DNA of 64,000 bases, from positions 1 to 64,000 of the forward strand of contig CAIRYK010000006.1 of assembly GCA_903882805.1 (NCBI GenBank). Direction: 5' to 3'. Positions within the stretch are counted from its first letter, which is position 1. Every line of letters begins with the position of its first letter. This document shows positions 18,754 to 27,277 of this stretch, piece after piece. A program made the position numbers and the translations under genes. Under the pieces are notes generated by a model. It was given only the letters and a program-made list of their open reading frames with translations, had not been told where the DNA came from and searched no databases. This DNA comes from an uncultured Bacteroidota bacterium (GTDB lineage Bacteria; Bacteroidota; Bacteroidia; Chitinophagales; Chitinophagaceae).

Positions 18754-18975
18754 AGCGTAGCGTTAGTTGGTGTTTTGGATAATTTTTTGTTATGGCAACG
18801 GGCATTTGCAACTACTAAAATAAGGTAAAAAAAAGTTGGGCATACGCCTCTACCCCCGGCAATCAGGTAATAGGAAAAATAAATGGGAAAATGGACCAAT
18901 AAGTGGCGATAATTATGCGCAATAGTTTCATTTTATGATACGATTTACTATCTTGGATTACTAAATAAAATAATT

Positions 18976-19722
18976 ATGAACTCACTGGAACATAGAATTG
19001 TACTGATCACTGGAGCCACAGGCGGACTGGGCACCGCAATGTGCAAAAAAATGCACGACGATGGCTATAAAGTAGTAGCCAACTATCGTAATGAAGAGAA
19101 AGCCCTTGAGTGGCAGAAAAAACTGAAGGAAGAAGGCTACGACATAGCCATGTATCAGGCCGATGTAGCCGACTTTGACTCTGTTGGCAGAATGGTGGCG
19201 AAAATAACGGAAGATATTGGTCCGGTATCTATTCTGGTAAATAATGCAGGTATAACCCGAGATGGCGCATTCAGGAAAATGACCTGGGAAAACTGGCGCG
19301 CGGTAATGTCGTCAAACCTTGACAGCGTTTTTAACTGTACGCGCCATGTCATCAACCCCATGATTGATTCCGGTTTTGGTCGCATCATCAATATCAGTTC
19401 TGTAAATGGTCAGCGCGGCCAGTTTGGGCAGGCCAACTATTCTGCAGCAAAAGCGGGTATGCACGGTTTTACAAAAACGCTGGCCATGGAAGTAGCCAAT
19501 AAGGGCGTGACTGTAAATACTATATCTCCGGGCTATATAGGTACAGATATGGTAATGGCTGTGCGCGAGGAGATTCGTAATCAGATCATTGCGCAAATAC
19601 CCATGGGGCGTTTGGGCGGCACCGAAGAGGTGGCTTACCTGGTGTCGTTTCTGGCATCGGAGCACGCCAACTTCATTACCGGCGCCAATATGAGTATCAA
19701 CGGCGGCCAGCACGTGTATTAA
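18976..19722 (+). CDS. phaB: Acetoacetyl-CoA reductase (PhaB-like SDR)
   Basis: This 248-residue short-chain dehydrogenase has the cofactor motif TGATGGLGTA (12-21), NNAG (89-92), N114, S141/S142, Y155 and K159. The stretch VNGQRGQFGQANYSAAKAG and the end SINGGQHVY are typical of PhaB, which reduces acetoacetyl-CoA to 3-hydroxybutyryl-CoA with NADPH. No phaC or phaA is adjacent, so the role may be in polyhydroxybutyrate or in related acyl-CoA metabolism. FabG is the main alternative, but the PhaB-specific motifs make it less likely. It is monocistronic and closed by a terminator. Confidence 0.85.
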   Translation: MNSLEHRIVLITGATGGLGTAMCKKMHDDGYKVVANYRNEEKALEWQKKLKEEGYDIAMYQADVADFDSVGRMVAKITEDIGPVSILVNNAGITRDGAFRKMTWENWRAVMSSNLDSVFNCTRHVINPMIDSGFGRIINISSVNGQRGQFGQANYSAAKAGMHGFTKTLAMEVANKGVTVNTISPGYIGTDMVMAVREEIRNQIIAQIPMGRLGGTEEVAYLVSFLASEHANFITGANMSINGGQHVY

Positions 19723-19740
19723 CCAATTGTGACGTTTTTT

Positions 19741-19774
19741 ATAAAGCCGGGTTGCTCATCGCGCCCGGCTTTAT
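19741..19774. terminator. Bidirectional terminator
   Basis: ATAAAGCCGGG and CCCGGCTTTAT form an 11-base stem around a 12-base loop, followed by TGTTTG. It lies between the convergent phaB-like and SnoaL-like genes. Confidence 0.8.
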
Positions 19775-19781
19775 TGTTTGG

Positions 19782-20213
19782 CTATCTGTGCGCTTTGCAG
19801 CCGTGCGCTACACTTTTTATCTGGTTTTCTATGGTTTGCCCGTCTATAAGGGCTCGGTGTTCTATAATTCGGCCATCTTGTAGCTTGAAGTAACGGTATC
19901 CTGTTGTAACCACATCTGTGCCGCTGGCTTCCAGTCCGCGCCATTGCCCGGTATGGGTTAGGTGCATCTCTATCAGCGCTACAGCACGGGCGTCCTCTAT
20001 TATCAGTTCGGTTATTGCAGTTTTATGGTCAAAACTCCTTCCTGTAGCCTCTATCCATTGTTGCAGGCCATGCCCGTTTGTAGGCATACCCGGCGGCAAT
20101 GAATGGTCTGTAAATGACGGATGCAGATATTGGTGGAGCAAGTGGAAATGTTGTTTGTTCCAGATGTTGTCTATGAAGGCGCTAATCAGCGCGGCATTGC
20201 TTTGTGTGTCCAT
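19782..20213 (-). CDS. SnoaL-like (ester cyclase family) protein
   Basis: The product is 143 residues with the NTF2-like fold pattern of SnoaL-type proteins: an N-terminal helical part with F.DNIWN...H..LH..LHPSF.DHS, G..GL..W, and a later TDVVTTGYRYFKLQDGRIIEH. Such proteins include polyketide cyclases and many small enzymes of unknown substrate, so the actual function is open. It lies 79 bases downstream of the broken Crp/Fnr-type gene in the same direction and may have been its target or operon partner. Confidence 0.7.
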   Translation of the reverse strand: MDTQSNAALISAFIDNIWNKQHFHLLHQYLHPSFTDHSLPPGMPTNGHGLQQWIEATGRSFDHKTAITELIIEDARAVALIEMHLTHTGQWRGLEASGTDVVTTGYRYFKLQDGRIIEHRALIDGQTIENQIKSVAHGCKAHR

Positions 20214-20292
20214 GCTATGTGTTATTTAGGACACAAAGGTGAGTTGTGACGCTTGTTAGCGCCTGCGTCAAATGTCACAAAATGGTTCGATA

Positions 20293-20869
20293 TTATTTCC
20301 TAATGCGGCTCAAAGTCTCGCGCGAAATGCCGAGGTAAGACGAGAGTTGGGTGAGCGACACACGCTGCAGTAGCCGGGGATGGTGCGTGACCATAAATGC
20401 ATACCGCTCTTTGGCCGATTGCAGCCGAAACATTTGCGCTTGGCGCTCTTGTTCGTCGAGCAGCTTTTCTAATATAGCTCTGCCCCATGCGCTTATTTCA
20501 GGGCTCAGCTGGTAAAGTTGCATTAGCCGTTCTTTTTCTATCGCCAAAACCAATGTGGGCTCTGCTGCCTGAATATTGTACTCAGAAGGCAACCCCGAGC
20601 GGAGTTGTTGCAAGTTGGTTGTAAATGTGTTTTCCAACGCAAAATGCAGATTTATGGGTAGCCCGTCTTGGTTGTACCAACTGCGTAGCAGGCCGCTGAC
20701 CACGAAATATATTGCGCTACACCGCTGTCCTTCCTTGAGGAGCAGGTCGTTTTTTAGCCAGAATCTGCTCTCTTACCGCCCCCTGCAACAACGCCATTGC
20801 ATCGGCCGATAGAATGCCGAAGCCAGCCAAAGCAGCCGGAGATAGTGACGCGAGCGATTCGTTGGGCAT
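20293..20869 (-). pseudogene. Crp/Fnr-family regulator broken by a frameshift
   Basis: Two overlapping frames together give one Crp/Fnr-type protein of about 192 residues. The first frame starts at the ATG at 20869 (MPNESLASLSPAALAGFG...GAVRE). The second continues with FWLKNDLLLKEGQRCSAIYFVVSGLLRSWY (cNMP-binding fold), a linker, and a C-terminal helix-turn-helix (SLTQLSSYLGISRETLSRIRK). The frame changes within the short AG run at 20768-20773. Restoring one AG pair would give an uninterrupted ...AVRESRFWLKND..., so a two-base contraction is the simplest cause. A shorter product from the GTG at 20703 would lack the start of the sensor domain. A sequencing error cannot be excluded. Confidence 0.8.
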
Positions 20870-20880
20870 TGGCTGGCCGA

Positions 20881-21396
20881 TTAGTATTTCAGTACAAAAT
20901 GCTGTTTTACCTTAAAATCTTTATTGAACAACAGCAACCCCATTCCGTAAAGGTCTATACTGAGCGTTACCAGAGCGTTGTCGCAGCATTGGTTCCATTG
21001 GGTGGTGTGTTGCGCTGTGGTATGTATGCCGCTTATTATCGCCATACCTTCGTTTGCAACTAAATGTCCGTATTTTTCCAGGTCGGCAGACCAATTCGGA
21101 TTATCTCCCGGTTTAAACAACAGCATATCATACGGACCGCCTGGCGTAAAGTCGGCAGGCGGCGGTATTTTTATAAGGCTTTGGTAGCTGTACAGGGCTT
21201 TTATTCGGGTTACCAGCTGGCCATAGTGGCCTTGCTGCGCATAATTGTCTGCTCCTCCTATTTTAGCATTCAGGGCGCCGTTTTTATCCTGCAGGGCTTC
21301 TTCTACAAAGGTGTACACAAAGGGAGAATGTACGCCATGGCGTCCTTGAGCCTTACGTTTATATTTCAGGTATTGTACAAAAGCGTGTATAGTCAT
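20881..21396 (-). CDS. Methyltransferase-family relative lacking the SAM-binding core
   Basis: The product has 171 residues. Its N-terminus (YLKYKRKAQGRHGVHSPFVYTFVEEAL) and C-terminus (VTLSIDLYGMGLLLFNKDFKVKQHFVLKY) match the two ends of a Bacteroidota class I SAM-dependent methyltransferase family that is usually about 250 residues long. The middle is short, and I see no glycine-rich ELGTS-type motif I or the acidic motif II. It is therefore probably inactive as a methyltransferase or has been repurposed. It ends 11 bases before the frameshifted Crp/Fnr gene and may be co-transcribed with it. Confidence 0.65.
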   Translation of the reverse strand: MTIHAFVQYLKYKRKAQGRHGVHSPFVYTFVEEALQDKNGALNAKIGGADNYAQQGHYGQLVTRIKALYSYQSLIKIPPPADFTPGGPYDMLLFKPGDNPNWSADLEKYGHLVANEGMAIISGIHTTAQHTTQWNQCCDNALVTLSIDLYGMGLLLFNKDFKVKQHFVLKY

Positions 21397-21459
21397 TAAT
21401 TCTCTTAAAAGCTAATGGCAAGTGTTGGCGGTAAAGGTGATGGTATAGGGCTTTAGCGG

Positions 21460-21963
21460 TCAGATTTCTAAACGCTCATATTGTTCGAAGGTATAGTTGT
21501 AGGCATGTTTTTCATCGGCCGTATGTTCTTCCATCCATATTTTTTTCCAGTGTGTATGGTCAATGTCCACAAAAAACGCATCTGCATCAGCTATTGTTGT
21601 TTGCACCCTTGTTATATACATTCTTTCCGTCAGCGGCAAGCATTGCTCAAACAGCGTGCCGCCGCCTATTATAAAGCCTTCATCAGTATTTTCGGCTTGT
21701 AGTCTTTCTACCGCTGCATCCAGATTGGTGAAGAGCAATACGCCCTCCGGCAACTGCAAATCGGTATTGGCGCTAACTACAATATTCAGCCGGCCGGGTA
21801 GCGGTTTGCCCAGCGATTCGTAGGTTTTGCGGCCCATAAGCACAGGCTTGCCCATAGTGGTGCGCTTGAAAAACTTCAGGTCCTCCGGCAAGCGCCAAGG
21901 CAATTGGTTGTTTTTGCCAATGGCGTTATTCTCTGCTACCGCTACTATATAACAAATGGTCAT
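21460..21963 (-). CDS. folA: Dihydrofolate reductase
   Basis: The product has 167 residues from the ATG at 21963 (MTICYIVAVAENNAIGKNNQLPW). Family marks are PWRLPEDLKFFKRTTMGKPVLMGRKTYESLG (active-site acid D28 and the NADPH-binding MGRKT) and GFIIGGGTLFEQ. It reduces dihydrofolate to tetrahydrofolate with NADPH. An in-frame GTG at 22020 that would overlap the thyA stop adds 19 residues not found in the family. It is the second gene of a thyA-folA operon, which pairs it with the enzyme that generates its substrate. Confidence 0.95.
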   Translation of the reverse strand: MTICYIVAVAENNAIGKNNQLPWRLPEDLKFFKRTTMGKPVLMGRKTYESLGKPLPGRLNIVVSANTDLQLPEGVLLFTNLDAAVERLQAENTDEGFIIGGGTLFEQCLPLTERMYITRVQTTIADADAFFVDIDHTHWKKIWMEEHTADEKHAYNYTFEQYERLEI

Positions 21964-22019
21964 GAATGGTGAGTTGAACTGCTGGATTACTTGTAAATTC
22001 TTGAAAAAACGGAGCGTCA

Positions 22020-22814
22020 CTACACAGCTACAGGCGCCTTAATAGGGTCGTGGTGCTGGTAGTTTTGCAGGGTAAAATCGGAATACTGAAACTCGAAAAG
22101 GTCTTTTACTTCCGGGTTCAGTCGCATAGTGGGCATTGGGTATGGGGTGCGGCTAAGCTGCAGTTGCGCTTGCTCTACATGGTTGTTATAGAGGTGCACA
22201 TCGCCAAAGGTGTGTATAAACTCGCCGGGCTCCAGACCGCATGCCTGTGCCATCATCATAGTGAGCAATGCATACGAGGCTATATTGAAAGGTACGCCCA
22301 GAAACACATCGGCGCTGCGCTGGTAAAGCTGGCAACTCAGTTTGCCATTGGCCACATAAAACTGGAACAATGCGTGACATGGGCTCAGCCCCATCTTTGG
22401 CAAATCGGCTACATTCCATGCGTTTACTATCATGCGGCGGCTGTCGGGGTTGGTTTTTATCTGGTGGAGCACATCTTTTATTTGGTCGTAGGTAGCGCCA
22501 TCGGCGCCTGTCCAGCTACGCCATTGGTGGCCGTATATTGGCCCCAGGTCGCCATTTTTATCTGCCCACTCATCCCATATACTTACATTGTGTTGTTTCA
22601 GATAGGCTATGTTGGTGTCGCCCTTCAAAAACCACAGCAATTCATAAATAATAGATTTCAGGTGCAACTTTTTTGTGGTCACCATCGGGAAGCCGGCCTT
22701 GAGATCGAACCGCATCTGATAGCCAAACACACTTGTTGTGCCTGTGCCGGTACGGTCGGTTTTTTTTACGCCGTTGTCTATTATGTGTTGAACTAAGTCG
22801 AGATATTGCTGCAT
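22020..22814 (-). CDS. thyA: Thymidylate synthase
   Basis: The product has 264 residues, the same length as the E. coli enzyme. The catalytic cysteine is C146 in [38 protein letters not shown] and HLYNNH are all present. It converts dUMP to dTMP using methylene-tetrahydrofolate and yields dihydrofolate, which the adjacent folA product recycles. It is the first gene of the operon. A TAATTTCG -7-like box lies at 22844-22851 on the minus strand. Confidence 0.97.
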   Translation of the reverse strand: MQQYLDLVQHIIDNGVKKTDRTGTGTTSVFGYQMRFDLKAGFPMVTTKKLHLKSIIYELLWFLKGDTNIAYLKQHNVSIWDEWADKNGDLGPIYGHQWRSWTGADGATYDQIKDVLHQIKTNPDSRRMIVNAWNVADLPKMGLSPCHALFQFYVANGKLSCQLYQRSADVFLGVPFNIASYALLTMMMAQACGLEPGEFIHTFGDVHLYNNHVEQAQLQLSRTPYPMPTMRLNPEVKDLFEFQYSDFTLQNYQHHDPIKAPVAV

Positions 22815-22946
22815 GTAAAAGGCTGTATCAGAACACAGCTATGCGAAATTACTGAAAGTTTGGATAATGAAATTTGCGCTTAAGCAACTCGGATAGTTTT
22901 ATTTTAAAATGAAGATGTATTTTCGCGCACTTATCAGTCGTAAATC

Positions 22947-23660
22947 ATGAGCACATTATCAATCGTTATACCCGCTTACAACGAAGGCCCTACTATACAC
23001 CGTATACTCAACAAAGTAAAAGCTGTTGTGCTTACCGGAGGTATGGATAAGGAAGTTGTAATAGTAAACGATTGCTCTAAAGATAACACTGAAGAAGCCA
23101 TACTCAGCTATAAGGCGGCAAATCCCGACCTACCCATCAGCTACTACAAGCATGAAGTAAATCAGGGCAAGGGCGCGGCGTTGCACACAGGTATAAAATA
23201 TGCTACCGGCGATTATGTGATTATACAGGATGCCGATCTGGAATACGACCCCGAGGAATACAATATACTGCTGAAACCCTTGCTCAATGGATTTGCCGAC
23301 GTGGTATACGGGTCGCGGTTTATAGGCGGCAAACCCCACAGAATATTGTTTTTCTGGCACTCAATTGGTAATCGCTGGCTGACAATGGCATCGAACATGT
23401 TTACCAATCTGAACCTTACAGATATGGAAACGTGCTACAAGGTGTTCAGGCGCGAAATGATACAGGGTATAAAACTCAAGGAAAAGCGTTTTGGCTTTGA
23501 ACCCGAGGTTACAGCCAAGATATCGCGCATACCCAAGGTGCGCATCTACGAGGTAGGCATATCTTATTATGGCCGCACCTACGAAGAGGGTAAGAAGATA
23601 GGTATGAAAGACGCATTCAGGGCGCTGTATTGTATTATCAAGTACAATCTGTTTAGCTAA
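22947..23660 (+). CDS. Family 2 glycosyltransferase, DPM1-like
   Basis: The product has 237 residues with a single GT-A domain and no membrane segment. It has [17 protein letters not shown] at the N-terminus, [23 protein letters not shown] and the DXD-type [11 protein letters not shown]. The later ...[21 protein letters not shown] and the [15 protein letters not shown] end are typical of dolichyl/undecaprenyl-phosphate sugar transferases (DPM1/GtrB-like, but without a C-terminal anchor). It probably moves a sugar from a nucleotide to a lipid carrier for envelope glycans. The sugar is unknown. It lies 59 bases upstream of the carbonic anhydrase-like gene. Confidence 0.85.
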   Translation: MSTLSIVIPAYNEGPTIHRILNKVKAVVLTGGMDKEVVIVNDCSKDNTEEAILSYKAANPDLPISYYKHEVNQGKGAALHTGIKYATGDYVIIQDADLEYDPEEYNILLKPLLNGFADVVYGSRFIGGKPHRILFFWHSIGNRWLTMASNMFTNLNLTDMETCYKVFRREMIQGIKLKEKRFGFEPEVTAKISRIPKVRIYEVGISYYGRTYEEGKKIGMKDAFRALYCIIKYNLFS

Positions 23661-23719
23661 GGGCGCCCAGCCTGTTGGTGTGTAGCTATTATTGAACATT
23701 TTTCTAAAAACTGATTTAT

Positions 23720-24232
23720 ATGCCGGTAATACTTCCCGTAAAAGGCGTTGCGCCACAAATACCCGAAAGCTGTTTTGTAGCCCCTAATGCCACAATAGTG
23801 GGCGATGTAATAATGGGCGAAGAATGCAGCGTATGGTTTAATGCCGTGATAAGGGGCGATGTGAACAGTATACGGATGGGAACCAAAGTAAATGTTCAGG
23901 ATGGAGCCTGTATCCACTGCACCTACCAGAAAACCAAAACTAATATTGGCAACAATGTATCTATAGGGCACAATGCGCTGGTGCACGGCTGCACAGTAGC
24001 CGATAATGTGCTGATAGGTATGGGCGCTATAGTGATGGATAATGTAGAGATTGGCGAAAACTGCATAATAGCCGCTGGCGCAGTAGTGCTGGAAGGTACA
24101 AAAGTGCCGGCCGGCAGTATATATGCCGGAGTGCCTGCTAAGAAGGTAAAAGACATAAGCGAAGAGCTGCAAAAGGGTGAAGTGGAGCGAATAGCGAACA
24201 ATTACCTGATGTATAGTAGCTGGTTTAAATAA
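23720..24232 (+). CDS. Gamma carbonic anhydrase family protein
   Basis: The 170-residue product has left-handed beta-helix hexapeptide repeats (for example VIGDVIMGEECSVWFNAVIRGD, NVSIGHNALVHGC). The three metal-binding histidines expected for the family are visible in IHCTY, IGHNA and VHGC. Related proteins (YrdA/PaaY/CaiE) act as carbonic anhydrases or thioesterases, and the activity cannot be settled from sequence. It is cytosolic and probably trimeric. It follows the glycosyltransferase in the same direction. Confidence 0.88.
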   Translation: MPVILPVKGVAPQIPESCFVAPNATIVGDVIMGEECSVWFNAVIRGDVNSIRMGTKVNVQDGACIHCTYQKTKTNIGNNVSIGHNALVHGCTVADNVLIGMGAIVMDNVEIGENCIIAAGAVVLEGTKVPAGSIYAGVPAKKVKDISEELQKGEVERIANNYLMYSSWFK

Positions 24233-24590
24233 AAAATGGACTAAAAAATGCCGATCTAAAAATATTTTTTTTGAGATACATGCGGCATATTTGCAAAAAT
24301 GCCTGAATATGGCATAAATTAGACTAAAAATTTGAAAGTCAGTGTAAGTTATTGAAAATCAATTTGTTATGTGTTTTTTATTCCTTTTTTGCGCATCTTC
24401 GGCTAGTTTATAACTGCAAAATAGGCTGTAACTAAAGGCGCTGATGTTGTTGAATTGCAGGAAATGGGGTGTTTTTTAACGGATTTTGCGCCTTCTTTTT
24501 ATCTTATTTAAAAAATATTTATCTGTTAAAGTTATTGTTTTTTCCAAAAGGCTATTATATTTGCTGTCTAAATAATCAAACACAATCTGT
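24233..24590. other. Intergenic region, AT-rich
   Basis: This 358-base stretch has long T/A tracts and no coding frame I can support. Only its last 60 bases hold a recognisable signal, the promoter of the following outer-membrane protein gene. Confidence 0.6.
24535..24563 (+). promoter_or_regulatory. Promoter TTG-N18-TATATTTG
   Basis: TTG (24535-24537) is followed after 18 bases by TATATTTG (24556-24563), a near-consensus Bacteroidota promoter. It lies 27 bases upstream of the ATG of the barrel protein at 24591. Confidence 0.7.
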
Positions 24591-25307
24591 ATGAAAAAAC
24601 TGATCCTCGCTTTATTAGCTATGGGTACTATAGCAACAGCTAACGCACAAGAACCTAAGAGTATTTTATTGTATGGCGACCTTGGTCTTCATACAACCCG
24701 CGATTCTGCAGTGATCGCAACGAAAACCACAAATTGGAATGCCAATATTGGTATAGGTTATCAGTTTAACCACAACTGGACTATAGGCTTGAAGGTTATG
24801 TGGGGTCAGGATGCAACTAAAGTTGCTACAGTGTCTACAACTGTTAACACTTATCAGGTAGGTCCATTTGCACGTTACTCTCATTACATCCGTAAGAGCG
24901 AAACTTTCTTCTGGTTTTCACAGCTTGATTTCGATTATATGGGCGGTTACACAACCAGCGGTTCTGCTGCAGCCTTCAACAAGCACAATGGCGTATACGT
25001 AGGTTTGTATCCAGCATTGGGTATCAACGTTGGTCGTGGTCTTTGCTTGAACTTCAACATCGGCGGTATCAACTATACTTCTGATACATATGATGGTTCT
25101 GCAGGTAGCATCAACTCATTCAACTTTGCTTTCGGCGGTCAAGCTAACATCGGTATCAGCAAAAACTTCAACGCAGGTCACAAAATGCATAGCCATCACG
25201 AGCCAGGCGACGAAGTACATCGCAGAAGAGCTGACAGAATGGAAGACGAAGATGATGCAGCTCCAAAACCAAAAAGAAGAGAAAGAAGCCGCGACGACGA
25301 CGAGTGA
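24591..25307 (+). CDS. Outer-membrane beta-barrel protein with charged tail
   Basis: The product has 238 residues. A signal peptide ends at TANAQ (about residue 20). The body has alternating strands of the small porin-like type (WNANIGIGYQFNHNWTIGLKVMWG, FFWFSQLDFDYMGGY, YPALGINVGRGLCLNFNIGG, FGGQANIGISKNF). Unusually, the last about 40 residues, after the final strand, are highly charged, with His, Arg, Glu and Asp (HSHHEPGDEVHRRRADR... ending RDDDE). This tail would be periplasmic and may bind metal or peptidoglycan; that is inference. It has its own promoter and terminator. Confidence 0.8.
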   Translation: MKKLILALLAMGTIATANAQEPKSILLYGDLGLHTTRDSAVIATKTTNWNANIGIGYQFNHNWTIGLKVMWGQDATKVATVSTTVNTYQVGPFARYSHYIRKSETFFWFSQLDFDYMGGYTTSGSAAAFNKHNGVYVGLYPALGINVGRGLCLNFNIGGINYTSDTYDGSAGSINSFNFAFGGQANIGISKNFNAGHKMHSHHEPGDEVHRRRADRMEDEDDAAPKPKRRERSRDDDE

Positions 25308-25334
25308 TAACTCCGAGTGCCTCGTAAACATACT

Positions 25335-25362
25335 AAGCGTCCCGCATCATTGCGGGACGCTT
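25335..25362 (+). terminator. Rho-independent terminator
   Basis: AAGCGTCCCGCA and TGCGGGACGCTT form a perfect 12-base stem with a TCAT loop, followed by TGCTTTT, 27 bases after the barrel protein stop codon. Confidence 0.9.
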
Positions 25363-25511
25363 GCTTTTATGTACATCGCTCATGGCTAATGCTGGACATA
25401 AATAATTGTTGGTGATAGCGTTTTAGAGAAGTAGGATTCATCGGGATTCAACATTTGGTTATCAACTTATTGTGCATCATTGATTGATTACAATGCCAAT
25501 AAGCTGTTTTT

Positions 25512-25555
25512 TTTAATGCACAAACATGGTGTCAAGAAAGTGTTTGTGCATTAAA
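25512..25555. repeat. Perfect 15-base inverted repeat
   Basis: TTTAATGCACAAACA (25512-25526) and TGTTTGTGCATTAAA (25541-25555) are exact reverse complements with a 14-base spacer. A T-run precedes it on the plus strand, but no T-run follows in either direction, so it does not look like a terminator. It lies in the 660-base gap between two barrel protein genes, just before hairpin-repeat copy B. Confidence 0.7.
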
Positions 25556-25593
25556 CGCGAGGAAGTTACCTACATTTATATTTTGAAGGGGAA

Positions 25594-25845
25594 AGGCCGA
25601 ATGGGCTTTAATCTCTGTAGCTCCGGGAGTATCCCGGGATAAGAGCAAGTCACACATCCGAAGCCCGAAAATGGTTTAATGAACACGGTTTCGACTGATT
25701 TGTATGCTGCACTGGTACATTCGATTCCTTCAAGGCTGGACCTCATTTTCTATAATACCGCAGGTTTCACTACCGGCCACGCACTTTTTAGACCGTTCGG
25801 GCTAATCAGTTCAAACAATCAGATTGGAATGCAATCAGTCATTAA
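25594..25845 (+). repeat. Interspersed multi-hairpin repeat, copy B (degenerate)
   Basis: This copy follows the order of copies A, C and D: GCCGAATGGGC, then CCGGGAGTATCCCGG, a degenerate AACCC/GGGTT-like part, GGACCTCATTTTC, then ACCG-rich arms and a CGTTCGGGCTAA end. The third, fourth and fifth palindromes are broken by substitutions, so this is an old copy. The short frame at 25679-25870 lies wholly inside the repeat and is not a gene. Confidence 0.7.
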
Positions 25846-25967
25846 AGACGCGCCGTTATTTCAGTTGTAGCAGTATATCCTAATCGGCAATGCTAAGTGA
25901 ACAAATTGCCAACCAATGTTGTAATATTATTTGCAATTTACCGTTAGTTTGTTAGCTTGCTACCAAT

Positions 25968-26615
25968 ATGAAGAATAGCCTGATTGCATCCTTACTTACG
26001 GTATTTTCTTTGTCTGCTACCGCACAAACGGACACTGCAACCCATAAGCCGCAGGAATGGCATAACGCCTACGAACGCCATTCAATAATCACTACTATTA
26101 GTTTTGGTTTTGCCGATCCCAATCGCAATGCTTTTACTACGCCGGCCGGTTTTGAGAAAGGAATGACTACGGGTTTTGCGCCCGTATACCTGAAGTTGGA
26201 ATACGGATTTGGTAAGAATATAAGCCTTGCTGCAAGCCTTTCTTACGCTGCCTTGCGCTATAATTATTACCAGCTATATACAGGCTACAATGGTGTAATA
26301 AAAAGAAGTAAAGAAGATAGATTTCAGGTGTTTAGCGAGGGTATAACGGCCTATTACCACCTGGGCAATAAGATTCACGTAAAGCATCTCGATCCGTTTG
26401 TGGGCGTGGGTATGTCGCTTAACAGCATCAGTCACAGCGCTTATCCACAAGGCGATAGTATGGTGCAGAAAACCGACTTCACTATGTCGCCTTATATAAA
26501 GGCCGGCGCACGCTATTACCTATCCGACAAATGCAGCATTTTTGGTGATGTGGGTTATGACAATCAAAGTGTGTTTAGTCTTGGATTTACCTGCAGATTT
26601 TTCAGGAAACCATAA
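25968..26615 (+). CDS. Outer-membrane beta-barrel protein
   Basis: The product has 215 residues. A signal peptide ends at SATAQ (about residue 20). Amphipathic strands follow (ITTISFGFADPN, APVYLKLEYGFGKNISLAASLSYAAL, ITAYYHLGNKI, LDPFVGVGMSL, SPYIKAGARYYLSDKCSIFGDVGYD) and a terminal strand ends SLGFTCRFFRKP. It resembles small Bacteroidota outer-membrane proteins of the OmpA-barrel/OmpW shape, without a peptidoglycan-binding domain. No specific substrate can be named. It is transcribed alone and ends in a terminator. Confidence 0.78.
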   Translation: MKNSLIASLLTVFSLSATAQTDTATHKPQEWHNAYERHSIITTISFGFADPNRNAFTTPAGFEKGMTTGFAPVYLKLEYGFGKNISLAASLSYAALRYNYYQLYTGYNGVIKRSKEDRFQVFSEGITAYYHLGNKIHVKHLDPFVGVGMSLNSISHSAYPQGDSMVQKTDFTMSPYIKAGARYYLSDKCSIFGDVGYDNQSVFSLGFTCRFFRKP

Positions 26616-26638
26616 CAACACTATGTCTCGAAATTCCT

Positions 26639-26670
26639 AAGCCGCAATAGCAATATTGGCGGCTTTTTTT
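26639..26670 (+). terminator. Rho-independent terminator
   Basis: AAGCCGC-AATA pairs with TATT-(G)-GCGGCTT around a GCAA loop (one bulged G), followed by a run of T, 23 bases after the preceding stop codon. Confidence 0.8.
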
Positions 26671-26945
26671 AAATAGATAGCGAGAGGAAAAACTGTAGGC
26701 TGTTTACAAAATAGGCGCTATATACGTGGTAATATACGCAGATATTTCAGGCGATACGCAATATAGATGCCCTATGCGCAACTGAGGTTATTAACCAAGA
26801 TGGGTATAGTATTCGTTGGCAGGGTAGTATTTGCGCCGATACAGTGTTATACCAATAAGCGTTCATTTTCCGGCATACATGAGCACACTAACAAGCGTGT
26901 ATTTGTCCTTCAAATATAATCGAGATATCTACTATTGCTTTGCTG
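26671..26945. other. Intergenic region before hairpin-repeat copy C
   Basis: No gene, RNA or clear regulatory motif was recognised here. A 69-codon frame (26831-27040) runs into the repeat and is not supported. Confidence 0.5.
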
Positions 26946-27233
26946 AAAAAAAGCCCGAATGGGCTTTAATAAGCGTAGTCCCGGGAGCATCCCGGGGTAA
27001 GGAATTTCAAACACTCCAACCCGGAATGGGTTGCATGTGAGTAGGCGATATGGATTTGTAATTTACAAAAGCACATTCAACTCTTTCAGAGTTGGACCTC
27101 ATTTTCCCTAATACCGGAGGCTTCACCTCAGGCTACGCATATTTTAGCCTTATCGGGCTAAGAACGAATTACAATCAAAATGAGTGACAAATTTTCGATA
27201 ATAGTTTGCCGATTTATGAAATACAATTGGTAT
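26946..27233 (+). repeat. Interspersed multi-hairpin repeat, copy C
   Basis: This is the most complete copy. In order it holds six small palindromes: AAGCCC-gaat-GGGCTT, CCCGGGA-gca-TCCCGGG, AACCC-ggaat-GGGTT, CAACTCT-ttc-AGAGTTG, CCGGAGG-cttca-CCTCAGG (one mismatch) and TAGCC-ttatc-GGGCTA. A tail ending in ACAATTGGTAT matches copy A. Both the order and spacing of the palindromes are conserved, which points to spread of a whole unit and not to independent hairpins. Confidence 0.85.
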
Positions 27234-27277
27234 TAGTCGAAGATTGTACCGGAGGCGCTATTGAGTATTGGCACAAT

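Noticed and set aside
26831-27040. Small frame overlapping repeat copy C (also 25679-25870 in copy B)
   Set aside because: The coding potential comes from the palindromic repeat; the frame is not conserved between copies.
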